Positions 21,900 through 32,663 are shown, numbered from the stretch's first letter. The stretch: DNA of 64,000 nt from Apium graveolens (GCF_009905375.1 NC_133647.1:6829144-6893143); one strand, 5' to 3'. Translations and numbers: made by a program. The notes: generated by a model not told the origin, from the letters alone.

Positions 21900-23762
21900 C
21901 TTATATAGATATGATTACTTTTGCCGAGAAAGATTAGATTTTTTCTAGATCTATAGTTGATTTGTTATCAGTGAACATCACCACTGGACTAATGTTTTCT
22001 TCCGTTAATTAACCAAGTAAATTGCGTAGCCAAATCACATGAAAAATAGCTGATATGGCTGCAACAAACTCTGCCTCATATGAAGATAGAGCAACACCTT
22101 TTTGCTTTTTTGAAACTCAAGTAATGAGACTTTCATTTTAGTAGAAAATCATACCTCCCGCTCTTTTCCTGTCATCTATGTGCCCAACCCAATCATTGTC
22201 CAAGTACCCATTCAATATGTTGCTTCCACCCACTTTTGAATACACCAGCTCGCAATCCAATGTGCCTTTCATATAATATAATATCCTCTTTAAATCATTT
22301 AAGTGTAATGTCATATGCTTTTCCATAACCCTATTCACTATAGCCCTTGCATATGTTATGTCAAGATGTGTTTGAACAAGATATCTAAGTCCTCCAAGCA
22401 TGCTTTTGAATTGAGTAGATTCTACCATATTTCCCTCCTTATTTTATAAGCCTCCCTTCTCCATTCACAATATATTTAGTAGGGTTGCATTCCCCTATTC
22501 CAGCCTTTTCCAAAACCTTTTTCACTTAAATACTCAGTTTCAACTCTGTATGGAGATTTCCCTATTCTACCACGAGACCCAAATAACATGAAAGTGTTCC
22601 TAAATCATTCATATCAAATTGATCATTCATTCGATCCTTAAACTCATCAATCACTAAAGTACTAGTGCCCATGATCATTAAATCATCCACGTCCACTCCA
22701 ATAATTAGTGTTTCTATATTTTTATGTCTGGCACACACAACATGCTCATATGGGCATCTAAAAAAACTCACGAATTCAAGATATTTATTTATCTCTATAT
22801 ACCACTCTCTTGGAGTTGGAAGAAGGCCATATAAGGCTTTCAATAATCTTTACACCATTTTTTCATGTTCTGCCATCTCAAAGCCTTCATGTTCCACTAC
22901 ATACACTTCTCAAAGCCTTCAGGTTGTGCTACATACACTTAAATTCAATGATCTTGTGTCCTGTGGGTAATTTTGTTGATATTCATGTGTCTTTCTTCTC
23001 AATTGAATCATTTTTTCTTTCTATTCACGTTCTTTTGTTTCCTGAGTGTAATTATTGGTTCATCCAGTCCCTTATGTAAAAGCTCCTCATCCTTTTTAAC
23101 CTCTTCTGTGTTATAATAAATATCTTCAATAGACCTAAAGCGCTTTGGATCAATATGCCATCATATTTTTCAGATCTACTTTCTACATTGTTGATCATGT
23201 CTGTGTTGTTGCCATTTCTTAATCACCATCTGAACTAATGTCTCTATTCTGTCCGTTTTTAACGTTCTCTTCAACTGTATGAGTATCAAGAATAGTAAAC
23301 CAAATTACAATATCTTGACTTTTATTCTCTTCGATACACCATTCCCCCATCTTTGTTTTTTCAATCATGACATCCCTACAAACATACGCAGTATTATAAT
23401 GGGTATGTCTTTGTGCCATGCTCATTTCCAAAGTGAACCACATGCCTGCTTTTGTCTTCTGACTTTTTTGTGTTTATACCAAGTATTTCATATGAGCAGG
23501 GAACCCAAAATCTCGTCTATGACCTACATTTGGTTTCCATTCAGACCAGGCTTTATATAGCATCCTCCCAGTTAGAGCTCGAGTAGGTAACTTGTTGAAC
23601 ATGTACATAGTGCGTCGAAATATTGTTTCCCCATAAGGTAGATGGTAAATTCATTTGCTTAAGAAAACTTCTCACCATGGAAACTATTGTTCTATTTTTG
23701 ATCTTTTCCTCTTTAAGGTTTAAGGAGTTTAAGTGGGGGAGTTTGCAACATCTCAGTCCCAC
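21900..23762 (-). pseudogene. older copia pol relic (integrase, hinge, RT, RNase H)
   Basis: In element orientation 23762-23553 is the integrase end (IKNRTIVSMVRSFLKQMNLP, then LWG). It is followed by the hinge (KAWSEWKPNVGH near 23540, VCRDVMIEKTKMGEW at 23380). 22980-22930 is the RT start (LPTGHKIIEFK), and after an internal deletion of the RT fingers 22843-22562 reads KALYGLLPTPREWYIE, VDVDDLMIMGTS, FDMNDLGTLSCYLGL. RNase H follows at 22428-21900 (LGGLRYLVQTHLDITYA, KQKGVALSSYEAEFVAA). The diagnostic words resemble the Oryco/Ivana branch rather than SIRE. The polymerase box is V-D-D. Numerous stops make it dead. Confidence 0.75.
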
Positions 23763-23959
23763 ATCGAGAAGATTTGGGACATCTGTTTAGTTTATAAGGT
23801 AAAGTACTATTACTCAGTGCACCAACATATTATGATCTTTTGGGGGGCTATGGTGGGCTTTTTATTTACCAAGTTCATTGTATTTGGGACAATAGGCTTT
23901 GCCTTATTTCAAACTCGAAATCAGGACTTGACCCAGTTTTTGAAGAAGACTCAGGATTT
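23744..23959 (+). repeat. TRIM-like LTR fragment
   Basis: TGCAACATCTCAGTCCCACATCG, a GGGACATCTG stretch and a TTATAAGG box resemble the 5' end of small terminal-repeat elements (TCCCACATCG signature). It interrupts the integrase relic at 23762. No partner copy in this orientation was found, so this is tentative. Confidence 0.3.
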
Positions 23960-24365
23960 GATCCAAGGCCACTACTGAATGTATACCAGACCCAACAATC
24001 CACCACAAGCCGGTCCAAAAAAGCAAGCAATTTGGTACACAGTAGTTGTTGACTTGTATATATAAAAGTACCAAACACTCTTATTCTTATCAATGTGGGA
24101 TGTTATAAATATCCCCAATTATATGATTAAAGTCCTCGTCGGTCTCACAAATAGATAAACAGAACCGGGGCAGTGCGTCTGTACTTTCAACCGGGCAGAG
24201 CTCTGATACTATTTATAACATCAAAGCTCATACCTTAATGCATATCAGACCAACAACCAACCACGGGTCAGTATGAAAAATCTAGCAATTTGATACATAT
24301 TAGTTATTGACTTGTATCTATAAAGATACCAAACACTCTTATTCTTATCAATGAGGGATGTTACA
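23960..24365 (-). mobile_element. TRIM-like mini retroelement
   Basis: Two related blocks of about 150 bases (about 23960-24108 and 24213-24365) share CAAGCAATTTGGTACACA-type and ACCAAACACTCTTATTCTTATCAATG sequence, each ending GGGATGTTA on the plus strand. Between them are only about 105 bases. These contain GCTCTGATACTA (24200-24211), an 11/12 match to the initiator-tRNA primer site, and a GGGGATAT purine tract by the other block. That is the layout of a terminal-repeat retrotransposon in miniature, with no coding capacity. The repeats differ substantially, so it is old. Confidence 0.55.
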
Positions 24366-24389
24366 GTAACATTTAATTTTTATGTTACA

Positions 24390-25008
24390 GTAACATTTAA
24401 TTTTTCTTTTATCTCGGGTTTCACATTCATGACCTCCGTAATTACCTCCTCCTTGACCTTTTTGGCTTGAAGTTACATCAATACTTGTTTGATCGCTTGT
24501 TTCATTCCTCTCTAGTCAACAACGGCTTGCCAACATCACTTCCTTGCTTCTAACAGTCCTCCTCTCTGATTAACAATTGCCTTCATTAGCATCAGTTTTC
24601 CCTTTAAGTCATTCCTCATGAGCCTTGAGCGACCCAATAGCCTCCTACACAATCATGTTCTCAAGGTCTCCAAATTATTCAACCATCAATATAATTTACA
24701 AGAATTTTTTTGGTATTGTATGAAGCAACTTTTAAAAATCATAATTTGCTCTACTTCTTCTCTTAATGCACGAATATTAGTCACCAGCTCATTCATTTTT
24801 ATATAGATATAATTTAATTGTTCTATTTCCTTTATAAATAATGATTTAAACTCAATTATATGGATTTACAATTTGGCTTTCTTCATATGTTCGACACCAA
24901 AGCACAAAGTCTTTATAGTTTTCTAAGCCTCCTTAGGAGTCTCCTTTTTTGCTACTGCCAACATGTCCTCTGGTAAGCCTTGATAAATTGCAGTAGATGA
25001 AATCTTTA
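24390..25008 (-). pseudogene. older copia gag, C-terminal part
   Basis: Minus-strand translation gives GLPEDMLAVAKKETPKEAWK, KTLCFGVEHMKKAKL, EFKSLFIKE, ALREEVEQIMIF and VEEAIGSLKAHEERLKGK, the classic order of UBN2-type copia Gag. It belongs to the same element as the pol at 21900-23762. It is cut at 25008 by insertion of the plus-strand SIRE-like element, and its N-terminal part lies beyond that element at 37199-37338. Several stops are present. Confidence 0.7.
25004..25008. repeat. target-site duplication CTTTA (left, copy 1)
   Basis: CTTTA precedes the 5' LTR. The right flank is CTTTG (37194-37198). In copy 2 both flanks are CTTTG, so the A is a later change or a consensus error. Confidence 0.75.
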
Positions 25009-25601
25009 TGTTAGATATATTTGATAAAGTCATGGCTAATATGATTTATGTTTAGTTTTCAGATCTTACTTAAACAGGATAAATCAGTACTTACTGGAAG
25101 TCAGGACTTAAGGATATCAGTACTTATATTATCAGGAGATAATCATCAGAAGATGGATATCAGAACTTAAGTGCTGAAGGACGTTCAGATAAGGACAATA
25201 GTTGATTAAAGGAAAGAAGATCGAGATAAACATAAGAAGAGATATGCATGAAGAAGGAATTCTATGAAGAATAGAATACTTGGAAGAAAAGATATCTGAT
25301 TGATATATTTTAGGAAGCAGAATTATATTCTATATCAATTAGCGATAATCTTGTAACTGCGTAGTATATAAACACAGACATAGGGTTTACCCTATAAGTG
25401 TTATCATATTCGAGAAGATTATTCATTGTAACCCTGGCAGCTCTCGTGATAATTATTCATCACTGAGAGGTAACAGTTCCATACTGTAACAGAGTTTATT
25501 GTTTCAATAAAGTTTGTTTTTCTGTTACATGAGATATTAAAGTTTGATTTGATTGTACTTTACACTGTATTCACCCCCTCTACAGTGTGTGTGACCTAAC
25601 A
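25009..25601 (+). repeat. 5' LTR (copy 1)
   Basis: TGTTAGATATATTTG ... GTGACCTAACA. It has a TATATAAA box at 25365-25372 and AATAAA at 25506-25511, so U3, R and U5 can be placed. It contains AAGTTCTGAT words in reverse orientation (ATCAGAACTT at 25158). Confidence 0.9.
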
Positions 25602-25603
25602 AG

Positions 25604-25615
25604 TGGTATCAGAGC
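25604..25615 (+). promoter_or_regulatory. primer-binding site (tRNA-iMet)
   Basis: TGGTATCAGAGC, a perfect 12-base match to the plant initiator-tRNA primer site, two bases after the LTR. Confidence 0.9.
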
Positions 25616-25657
25616 CGATCTGTTAACGCACATACAGTTTAAGATCCAAACACAATC

Positions 25658-26869
25658 ATGTCTGACACAGAAACTCCAACTAAGCCTACCAAAACTGAGG
25701 AACCACCAAAGACACAAATTCAAAGTTGGTACGAGACCATCAGAGTTCCCATATTGAGACAATCTGAATATCCCATATGGAAGGTGAGGATGACCATGTT
25801 CCTGGAAGCAACAGATCCAGAATATCTTCATAGAATCAAGGAAGGGCCTCACAAACCAACCAAGCTTGTTGTTGCAGTTGCAGGTGAAGCAGCAAAGACC
25901 GTACCAAAGGAGAAGAGTGATTATACTACTGAAGATATCGCATCAATTGCTAAGGATGCTAAGGTACGACACTTACTGCATAGTGCCATTGATAATGTAA
26001 TGTCAAACAAAGTAATTAACTGCAAGACTGCTAAGGAGATATGGGATGCTCTAGAAACAAGGTGTCAGGGAACTGATACAATTAAGAAGAACAGGAAGAC
26101 AATACTCACTCAAGAGTATGAACACTTTGACTCAAAGGCTAATGAGTCATTGACTGATTTATATGATAGATTTGTCAAACTCTTGAATGATTTGTCATTG
26201 GTTGATAAGGTGTATGATCTTGAAGATTCAAACCTTAAATTCCTATTAGCTCTTCCTGAATGCTGGGATTTAAAGGCAACAACAATAAGAGACAACTACA
26301 ATCTTGATGAAACAACTCTTGATGAAATTTATGGAATGCTCAAGACTCATGAACTTGAGATGGAATAAAGAAGCAAGAGGAAAGGAGGAAAGTCAAGGAC
26401 AGTTGCTCTTAAGGCTGAAGAAGAATCCCCTAAGGCAGCTACCTCAAGGGAAGACAAGGGTAAAGCTCTTTTCACAAAGTCTGATACCGAGTCATCAAGT
26501 TCTGAAAGTGATGATGACTCAGATTCTGAAAGCTTGCCTGAGACTGATGCTGATGAGGAGATGATGAAGCTGTGTACTCTTATGGTGAAAGGGATCACAA
26601 AGATTGCATACAGGAAGTTCAGGAAGGGAAAGAAGTTTTCCAGGAAAGGCACAAGTTCTGATAAGAAGAATTTCAGAAGATCTGAGGGCAGAGGAGGAAA
26701 GTCTGATAGAGGAGATTATACCAATATCAAATGCTATAACTATGGTGAGAAAGGCTACATATCTCCTGATTACAAGAAAGTGAAGGGTGACAAAGGCAAG
26801 GCTCTTATCACAAAGAAGAAAAGCTGGACAGACACCTCAAACTCTGAAAGTGAGGAAACTATGCTTTGA
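25658..26869 (+). pseudogene. copia gag (copy 1)
   Basis: Starts at ATG 25658. One frame runs to TGA 26867-26869 with a single in-frame TAA at 26366-26368, so 403 codons are recognisable. Residues 30-120 are the Gag N-terminal domain (PILRQSEYPIWKVRMTMFLE, GPHKPTKLVV, AKVRHLLHSAIDNVMSNKV). Residues 125-236 are the UBN2 core (AKEIWDALETRCQGTD, TILTQEYEHFDSK). After the stop come a serine/aspartate-rich acidic stretch, a basic K/R/G-rich stretch and a zinc knuckle reduced to C-Y-N-Y-GEKGY-x4-Y, in which three of the four zinc ligands are lost. Pol begins in another frame from 26860, overlapping the last ten bases of gag. Gag would form the particle; this copy cannot make the full protein. Confidence 0.88.
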
Positions 26870-29800
26870 TGGCAAATGCTGATAAATAAAGTGCTGAGAG
26901 CAGTTCTGAAGCTGCTGAAACAAAGGGCAACAAGAAAAATATCCTAGTTCTGGACAGTGGATGTTCAGGACATATGACTGGAAATAAGGCCCTGCTATCA
27001 GACTTTGTGGAGAAAGATGGCCCAAGTGTTTCTTATGGAGATGGCAACATTAGAAAAACATTGGGATATGGAAATATCAATCTTGGAAATGTTATCATTA
27101 AAGAAGTAGCCCTGGTCTCAGGACTTAAACACAATCTGCTGAGTATAAGTCAAATCTGTGATAGAGGTTATCATGTTGATTTCTTTGAAGAACACTGTGA
27201 AGTTGTGAGTAAATCTAAAGGCAAAGTTGTTCTGAAAGGATACAGGCGTGGTAACATTTTTGAAGCTAAGCTTTTAAGAAGTACTGATGGTTCTGCAATA
27301 TGTCTGATGAGTAGAGCATCAATTGAAGAAAGCTGGAATTGGCACAAGAAACTCTCTCATTTAAATTTCAACAATATAAATGAGCTGGTCAAGAAAGATC
27401 TTGTAAGAGGACTGCCAAAGTCAGTATTTGCTCCTGATGGCCTTTGTGATTCTTGTCAAAAGGCCAAACAAAGAAAATCTTCATTCAAGAGCAAGACTGA
27501 ATCATCAATTCTTGAGCCTTATCATCTATTACATGTTGATCTATTCGGTCCAGTGAATGTTATGTCCATTGCAAAGAAGAAATATGTGTTGGTCATAGTG
27601 GATGAGTTCACCAGATACACATGGGTGTATTTCTTGATTGATCATGTCAAACATCTGGATAAATTGGTCAAAGATTCTGTGAAAACCATAAGAAGTGATA
27701 ATGGAACTGAGTTCAAGAATTTGATAATGGAAGACTTCTGCAAAAACAATAGAATTAAGCAGGAATTTTCTGCTCCTTGAACTCCACAGCAAAATGGAGT
27801 TGTTGAAAGGAAGAATAGAACTCTCATTGAAGCTGCACGTACAATGCTTGAAGAAGCAAACCTTCCAACCTATTTCTGGGCTGAAGCTGTGCAGACTGCT
27901 TGTTTTACTCAAAATGCAACACTCATTAACAAGCAAAGAAAAACACCATATGAGATGGTGAAGAAAAAGAAGCCAAATCTGAAGTACTTTTATGTATTTG
28001 GATGCAAGTGTTTTATTCTTAAGACTCATCCTGAACAGCTATCCAAATTTGATCTAAAAGCTGATGATTGAATCTTTGTTGGATATCCACTTTCCACAAA
28101 AGCCTTCAGAGTCTATAATTTGAGAACAAGAGTGGTCATGGAATCTATCAATGTCTCCTTTGATGATGAGAAGATTACTGGACTTGAAGATTTTATTGAT
28201 CATGATCAGCTGAGATTTGAAAATGAAGACTCAAATTCTGATACTGAAAATCCTGACAATCTAGGTCCTGATAATGCCAACTCTGATGGATTAAACTCTG
28301 ATATTATTGAAACTGTGGTGACTACGTCAAAGGGAGATGCACTTATGCAGGGGGAGCATACTCAATATCTTACCACATCTCAAGAAGCATCAGAACATAC
28401 ATCTGGCTCTTCAAGTTCTGATTCGTCAAGTTCTGATAAGCCAAGTTCTGATAGTTCTGAAAATCTAAATTCTGAAGAATCCAACTCAGAGAGCATAGTT
28501 TCAGGGGGAGCATCAGAAAATGAAGTTGAAGACATCATGGATCATGGGGGAGCATCCAGTTCTAGAGAAAACCTTCCATCTGCAAGGAAGTGGACTAAAT
28601 CACATACACCTGATTTGATAATTGGAAATCCTGATGCAGGTGTCAGAACTAGAACAGGTACTTCAAACGAATGTCTTTACAATTCTTTTCTTTCTCAAAC
28701 TGAGCCAAAGAAAGTGGAAGAAGCTCTTCAAGATGCTAATTGGGTGCAAGCAATGCAGGAAGAGTTAAATAAATTTGAAAGAAACAAAGTCTGGACCCTA
28801 GTGCCAAGACCAAAGAATAGATCTGTTGTTGGTACAAAGTGGGTATTTAGAAACAAAACTGACAGTGATGGCATAATTACAAGGAATAAGGCAAGGCTGG
28901 TTGCAAAAGGATATTCTCAACATGAGGGAATTGATTATGATGAAACATTTGCACCAGTTGCGAGGTTAGAAGCCATAAGGATATTTTTGGCTTATGCTGC
29001 TCACAAAAAGTTTACTGTCTTTCAAATGGATGTGAAAAGTGCTTTTCTCAATGGAGAATTAGAGGAGGAAATATATGTTCAACAACCTCCAGGCTTTGTA
29101 GATTCCAAACATCCAGATTACTTCTACAGGCTTGATAAAGCACTTTATGGACTTAAGCAGGCTCCTACAGCATGGTATGAGACTTTAGCTCAGTTTCTTC
29201 TAGAAAGTGGATTTAACAGAGGAACTATAGACAAAACACTGTTCTACCTCAACCATGGAAAGGACTTACTTCTGGTCCAGATTTATGTTGATGATATCAT
29301 TTTTGGGTCTACAAATGACAGACTTTGCAAGAATTTTGCCAAACTGATGCAGTCAAGGTATCAGATGAGTATGATGGGGGAACTTAGCTATTTTCTAGGC
29401 CTTAAAGTCAAGCAGAATGAAGAAGGCACTCTTATTTGTCAAACTAAGTACACCAGAAACTTGTTGAAGAAATTTGGAATGCAATATTGTTAAAGTGCAT
29501 CCACTCCCATGGCCACTGCAACAAAACTGGATAAGGATACTGGTAAATCAGTAGATATTATGGATTACAGAGGTATGATTGGCTCTCTACTCTACCTAAC
29601 TGCTAGTAGACCTGATATCGTGTATGCTGCCTGTCTTTGTGCAAGATTTCAAGCAGATCCAAGAGAACCTTACTTAACAGCTGTGAAAAGAATTTTCAAG
29701 TATCTTAAGGGAACAGCTGATCTGGGATTGTGGTATCCCAGAGAATCCGATTTTAAACTAATAGGTTACTCAGATGCAGATTTTGCAGGTTGTAAAATTG

Positions 29801-30240
29801 ACAGGAAAAGCACAAGTGGAAGCTGCCAATTTCTTGGAGGCAGATTGGTTTTTTGGTTTAGCAAGAAACAAAAGTCAATTTCCACATCAACTGCAGAAGC
29901 AGAATATATTTCTGCAGGAAGCTGTTGTGCACAGATTCTTTGGATGACGAATCAGTTACTGGATTATGGGTTAACATACTTCAAAATCCCTATTTACTGT
30001 GGTAATCAAAGTGCTATTGCTATGACAGGTAATCCAGTTCAACCCTCTATGACAAAGCACATCAGCATCAGGTACCACTTCATCAGGGAACATGTGGATG
30101 AAGGTACAGTGGAATTGCACTTTGTTCCAACAGATCAACAACTAGCAGATATCTTCACAAAACCATTGTGTGAAGCCACTTTTACAAGATTGGTAAATGA
30201 ACTTGGCATGGTTTCAGGTTCTTTCTCTAAATCTGCTTAG
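26860..30240 (+). pseudogene. copia pol: protease, integrase, RT, RNase H (copy 1)
   Basis: A single frame of 1127 codons is kept from YALMANAD to TAG at 30238-30240, interrupted by stops at 26887 (TAA), 27778 (TGA), 28069 (TGA) and 29491 (TAA). In order: protease VLDSGCSGHMTG (DSG 26953-26961); GAG-pre-integrase with H-x3-LSHLNF and C-D-S-C-Q-K; integrase core HVDLFGPV, RSDNGTEFKN, E-R-K-N-R-T; an S/D-rich hinge (about 28200-28600); RT with [26 protein letters not shown] and YVDD at 29284-29295; RNase H with YSDADFAG and AEAEYISAG. The third RNase H aspartate, normally C-D-N, is C-G-N. The absence of any frameshift over 3.4 kb shows recent loss of activity by point mutations. Confidence 0.92.
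28350..28555 (+). promoter_or_regulatory. three GGGGGAGCAT purine blocks in the hinge (copy 1)
   Basis: Exact 10-mers lie at 28350-28359, 28504-28513 and 28546-28555. They differ in codon phase (the first begins at codon position 3, the others at position 1). They resemble the element's own polypurine tract (TTGGGGGAGAT at 36591-36601). A role as internal plus-strand priming sites is an inference. Confidence 0.5.
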
Positions 30241-31529
30241 TTATGTTTTGATGCATCAGACTTTATGATCAGTATTTACAGAATTTACTCTCCTTGTGTA
30301 TTCTGTGCTTAGTTAAAAATGTGCTTGAGTACTGACTGTTATCTGATAAATGTTTCTAAACTCTGATAGTGATATAGTTCTGTTTAGGTAACTATTCAAT
30401 CCTATGAGGATAACTGTGCTAGATGCTGACCTAGTAGTCTTCAATAAACAAGGGATCCCATGTAAGAAATAATCATTTCTGTGGAAATCTATTGACACAA
30501 GCAAATTCTGATAATTGAGCTTAGTTGAGTTCACATGGTCTATCTTATTACTAAGTCACAAACTAGAATATTGCTTATCATCTGTTAAGTTCTGATGCTA
30601 GTAAATCTGTTGAATGTACTAAGTGCTGATAAACCTCTCTTATCAAAAGAAAAAGAAAATAATCATTGATTAAAATCAGGTACTCCTTTGAGATCCAGAG
30701 TAAAAATGTGGAAGGGACGACCCAAGTGCATGGCTGGGATTAAGTAAATATGCATTAGAAAAGCAAAATATTTTCTTGGTGACTTTTCACACTCTATGAT
30801 TACTGGAGAAATACTCTAATAATAGCATAAATTCTGATAAGCAGTCATGACTCACTTACACTGAGAAGCCACTATAAAATGGAATTTAAAAAGATGCACA
30901 AAATTAGCACAAAATAGTTGAGGTGGACTCAAGCATGAACTCATTTAACAGTAGGTTTCAGAATAATGACAGCTTTTTAGCAAAGTTTTAGTTATGCCTT
31001 ATTTCTAAGATGTACTGAAGTGAATCAGACTTTACTCCTTGACTGATATTTAGCTTAATGCACACACTAAACACTCTATATGAATGATGAAAATCACTGT
31101 GGCGATCTATATTGTTTTAGATGAACAGTCATTGTGTCACATTGCACAAATTCTGAGGACAAGTTCTGATTGCATGTTCTGATGATTAAGTTCTGAAGAA
31201 TATAAATCAGAATTTGTGTGAGGACTTACTAAGATAGGCATTCATTTTTCGAGTTAAGAAATTATGTTCTGATGCCCGTTAAGTTCTGATATACGTCTAA
31301 GTTCTGATATTAAAGTCTGATTCTTTACTTGACTTATTTGTGGATAAAATTTAAAAATAGTCTCAGTTTAAACCTGTATATGTTGAAGTGGAAGATTAAC
31401 AGTCACTACATTTTGGGATAGTGGTACTCGTACATGCACAGTCAATTTTTACTTGCTACCTGTGCGCATTAAACCATGTTTTACCTTTCCAATGACTTGT
31501 TTTTTCTTTTTCCACGTTTGGGGAGACGA

Positions 31530-31547
31530 GGTAGAATTAATTCTACC
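31530..31547. promoter_or_regulatory. 18-base perfect palindrome
   Basis: GGTAGAATTAATTCTACC, self-complementary over its full length, 43 bases upstream of the TATA box. It is present unchanged in copy 2. It may be a binding site for a dimeric protein; no match to a known plant operator is claimed. Confidence 0.55.
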
Positions 31548-31590
31548 TGTCAGCATTCAATAACTTTACGTCTCCTGGCATTCTCTTGCC

Positions 31591-31598
31591 TATATAAA
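31591..31598 (+). promoter_or_regulatory. internal TATA box
   Basis: TATATAAA within TTGCCTATATAAACAACC, about 77 bases upstream of the small reading frame. The spacing suits a promoter with a transcription start near 31625. An internal promoter is inferred, not shown. Confidence 0.45.
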
Positions 31599-31674
31599 CA
31601 ACCACTTCACATCAGCCTTCCCATCAAATCTTTTATCATAAACTCACCTTCATACTCTTTCTATCAAAAATACC

Positions 31675-31944
31675 ATGGTCAATTACAACATGTTTTTGAA
31701 CTATGAACCATTCAACATGTTACTGAGCTGTGCCGATTGGTAGCAGAAATGGCACGTTACTGCCATTCCTGATGAGATATGGGACTCCGTTCTCCAGGAA
31801 GTACTCACCTACCTCCTGTTCTTCTACATGGACTACCATCGCCATCTGGAGCGATTGAAGGAGGAAAGGCTGGAAGCTCTCCGCCAGCAAGAGCGAATCA
31901 TACGACTCGTTATTCTGTTTATCGAGAGTAGGAAGAAGAAATGA
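31675..31944 (+). pseudogene. small accessory ORF, 89 codons, one stop (copy 1)
   Basis: From ATG 31675 to TGA 31942-31944 the frame is open except for TAG at 31741-31743 (codon 23). The N-terminal part is aromatic and asparagine-rich (NYNMFLNYEPFNM). The part after the stop is IPDEIWDSVLQEVLTYLLFF, then a highly charged helix (HRHLERLKEERLEALRQQER) and a hydrophobic stretch ending in R-K-K-K. It looks like a small amphipathic or coiled-coil protein with a possible membrane-associated segment. GC content rises here relative to the AT-rich spacer, a sign of coding sequence. I do not recognise a family. A TATA box precedes it. In copy 2 it has the same TAG plus a second stop. Confidence 0.5.
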
Positions 31945-32663
31945 TTTATTTTCTTCTTCCTGTTTTTCTTCATCATCCGCCTTGCCCTGCTTCTTGAGCT
32001 AGGACAAAGGTTGTTGATGTTAGGTTTAGCAGCTTAGGGCAATCTTGTAAAAAGTTATGATGTAATTTTAATTTCATGAATGTATTCTCTTGATATATTA
32101 ATGAAATTTATTTTTATTTCAATATCTTGTCTCTGAGATATGTTGTAATGCATTGATAAATCCTGATACATATTCATATTCTGATGACCATATAAATTCT
32201 GTTTTAACTTAAGTTCTGATTTTACTTTATCAGTACTTGCTCATCTGATTTATTATGGTCATTTTCACTCGAATTTTTTCCAGAATATTGGTGTTGCAGT
32301 GAAAAATAATTGAATAAGTGGGAACAATTTCAATTTTGAATTAAAACTGATTCACCTTGATTAATGGAATAACTGGCTAAGTGGAACGGTTTTTCCTTGA
32401 AAACTGCAACTGGTTATGTAATGATTACTATTTTCTCGTTCCCATTAACTATCCGTTATTAATGCATGTCTGACAGGTGTCCAACCGTTATATTTTTTTT
32501 CAAAAGTATAAGTAAGACAGAGAGAGGATTTTTTTAATCTTTTATTCACATTTATATTTTTTCTCTCTATTTGCTCTTACTCTCTTTCTTCTTCTTACGT
32601 TGGTTTTTCATATAGACATTTTCTCAAACACCTAACAGGCACTTATCAATCTCGATTAATTTC
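31945..32663 (+). other. spacer and leader of accessory ORF (copy 1)
   Basis: Non-coding. The last 160 bases are pyrimidine-rich (CTCTCTATTTGCTCTTACTC) directly before the accessory ATG, which looks like a 5' leader. A TCTGACAG acceptor-like site lies at 32468-32475. Confidence 0.45.

Larger units (their letters stand above)
30241..31674 (+). other. spacer between pol and small ORF (copy 1)
   Basis: Non-coding, 1.4 kb, with many TTCTGAT words (for example 30594, 31164, 31177, 31267, 31284, 31302). Ends with an 18-base palindrome and a TATA box. No conserved coding frame is seen. Confidence 0.6.

Noticed and set aside
22665..23079. Plus-strand frames of 89-101 codons opposite the older copia RT (also 39414-39828)
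   Set aside because: Antisense of RT and hinge, with no family resemblance of their own.
27541..28029. 162-codon minus-strand frame (also at 44290-44778)
   Set aside because: It is the antisense shadow of the integrase; the plus strand carries all the conserved motifs.
28400..28480. Tandem AGTTCTGAT units as a possible CRISPR-like or minisatellite array
   Set aside because: Units are irregularly spaced, lie inside the pol coding hinge and there are no spacers; this is a eukaryotic retroelement.
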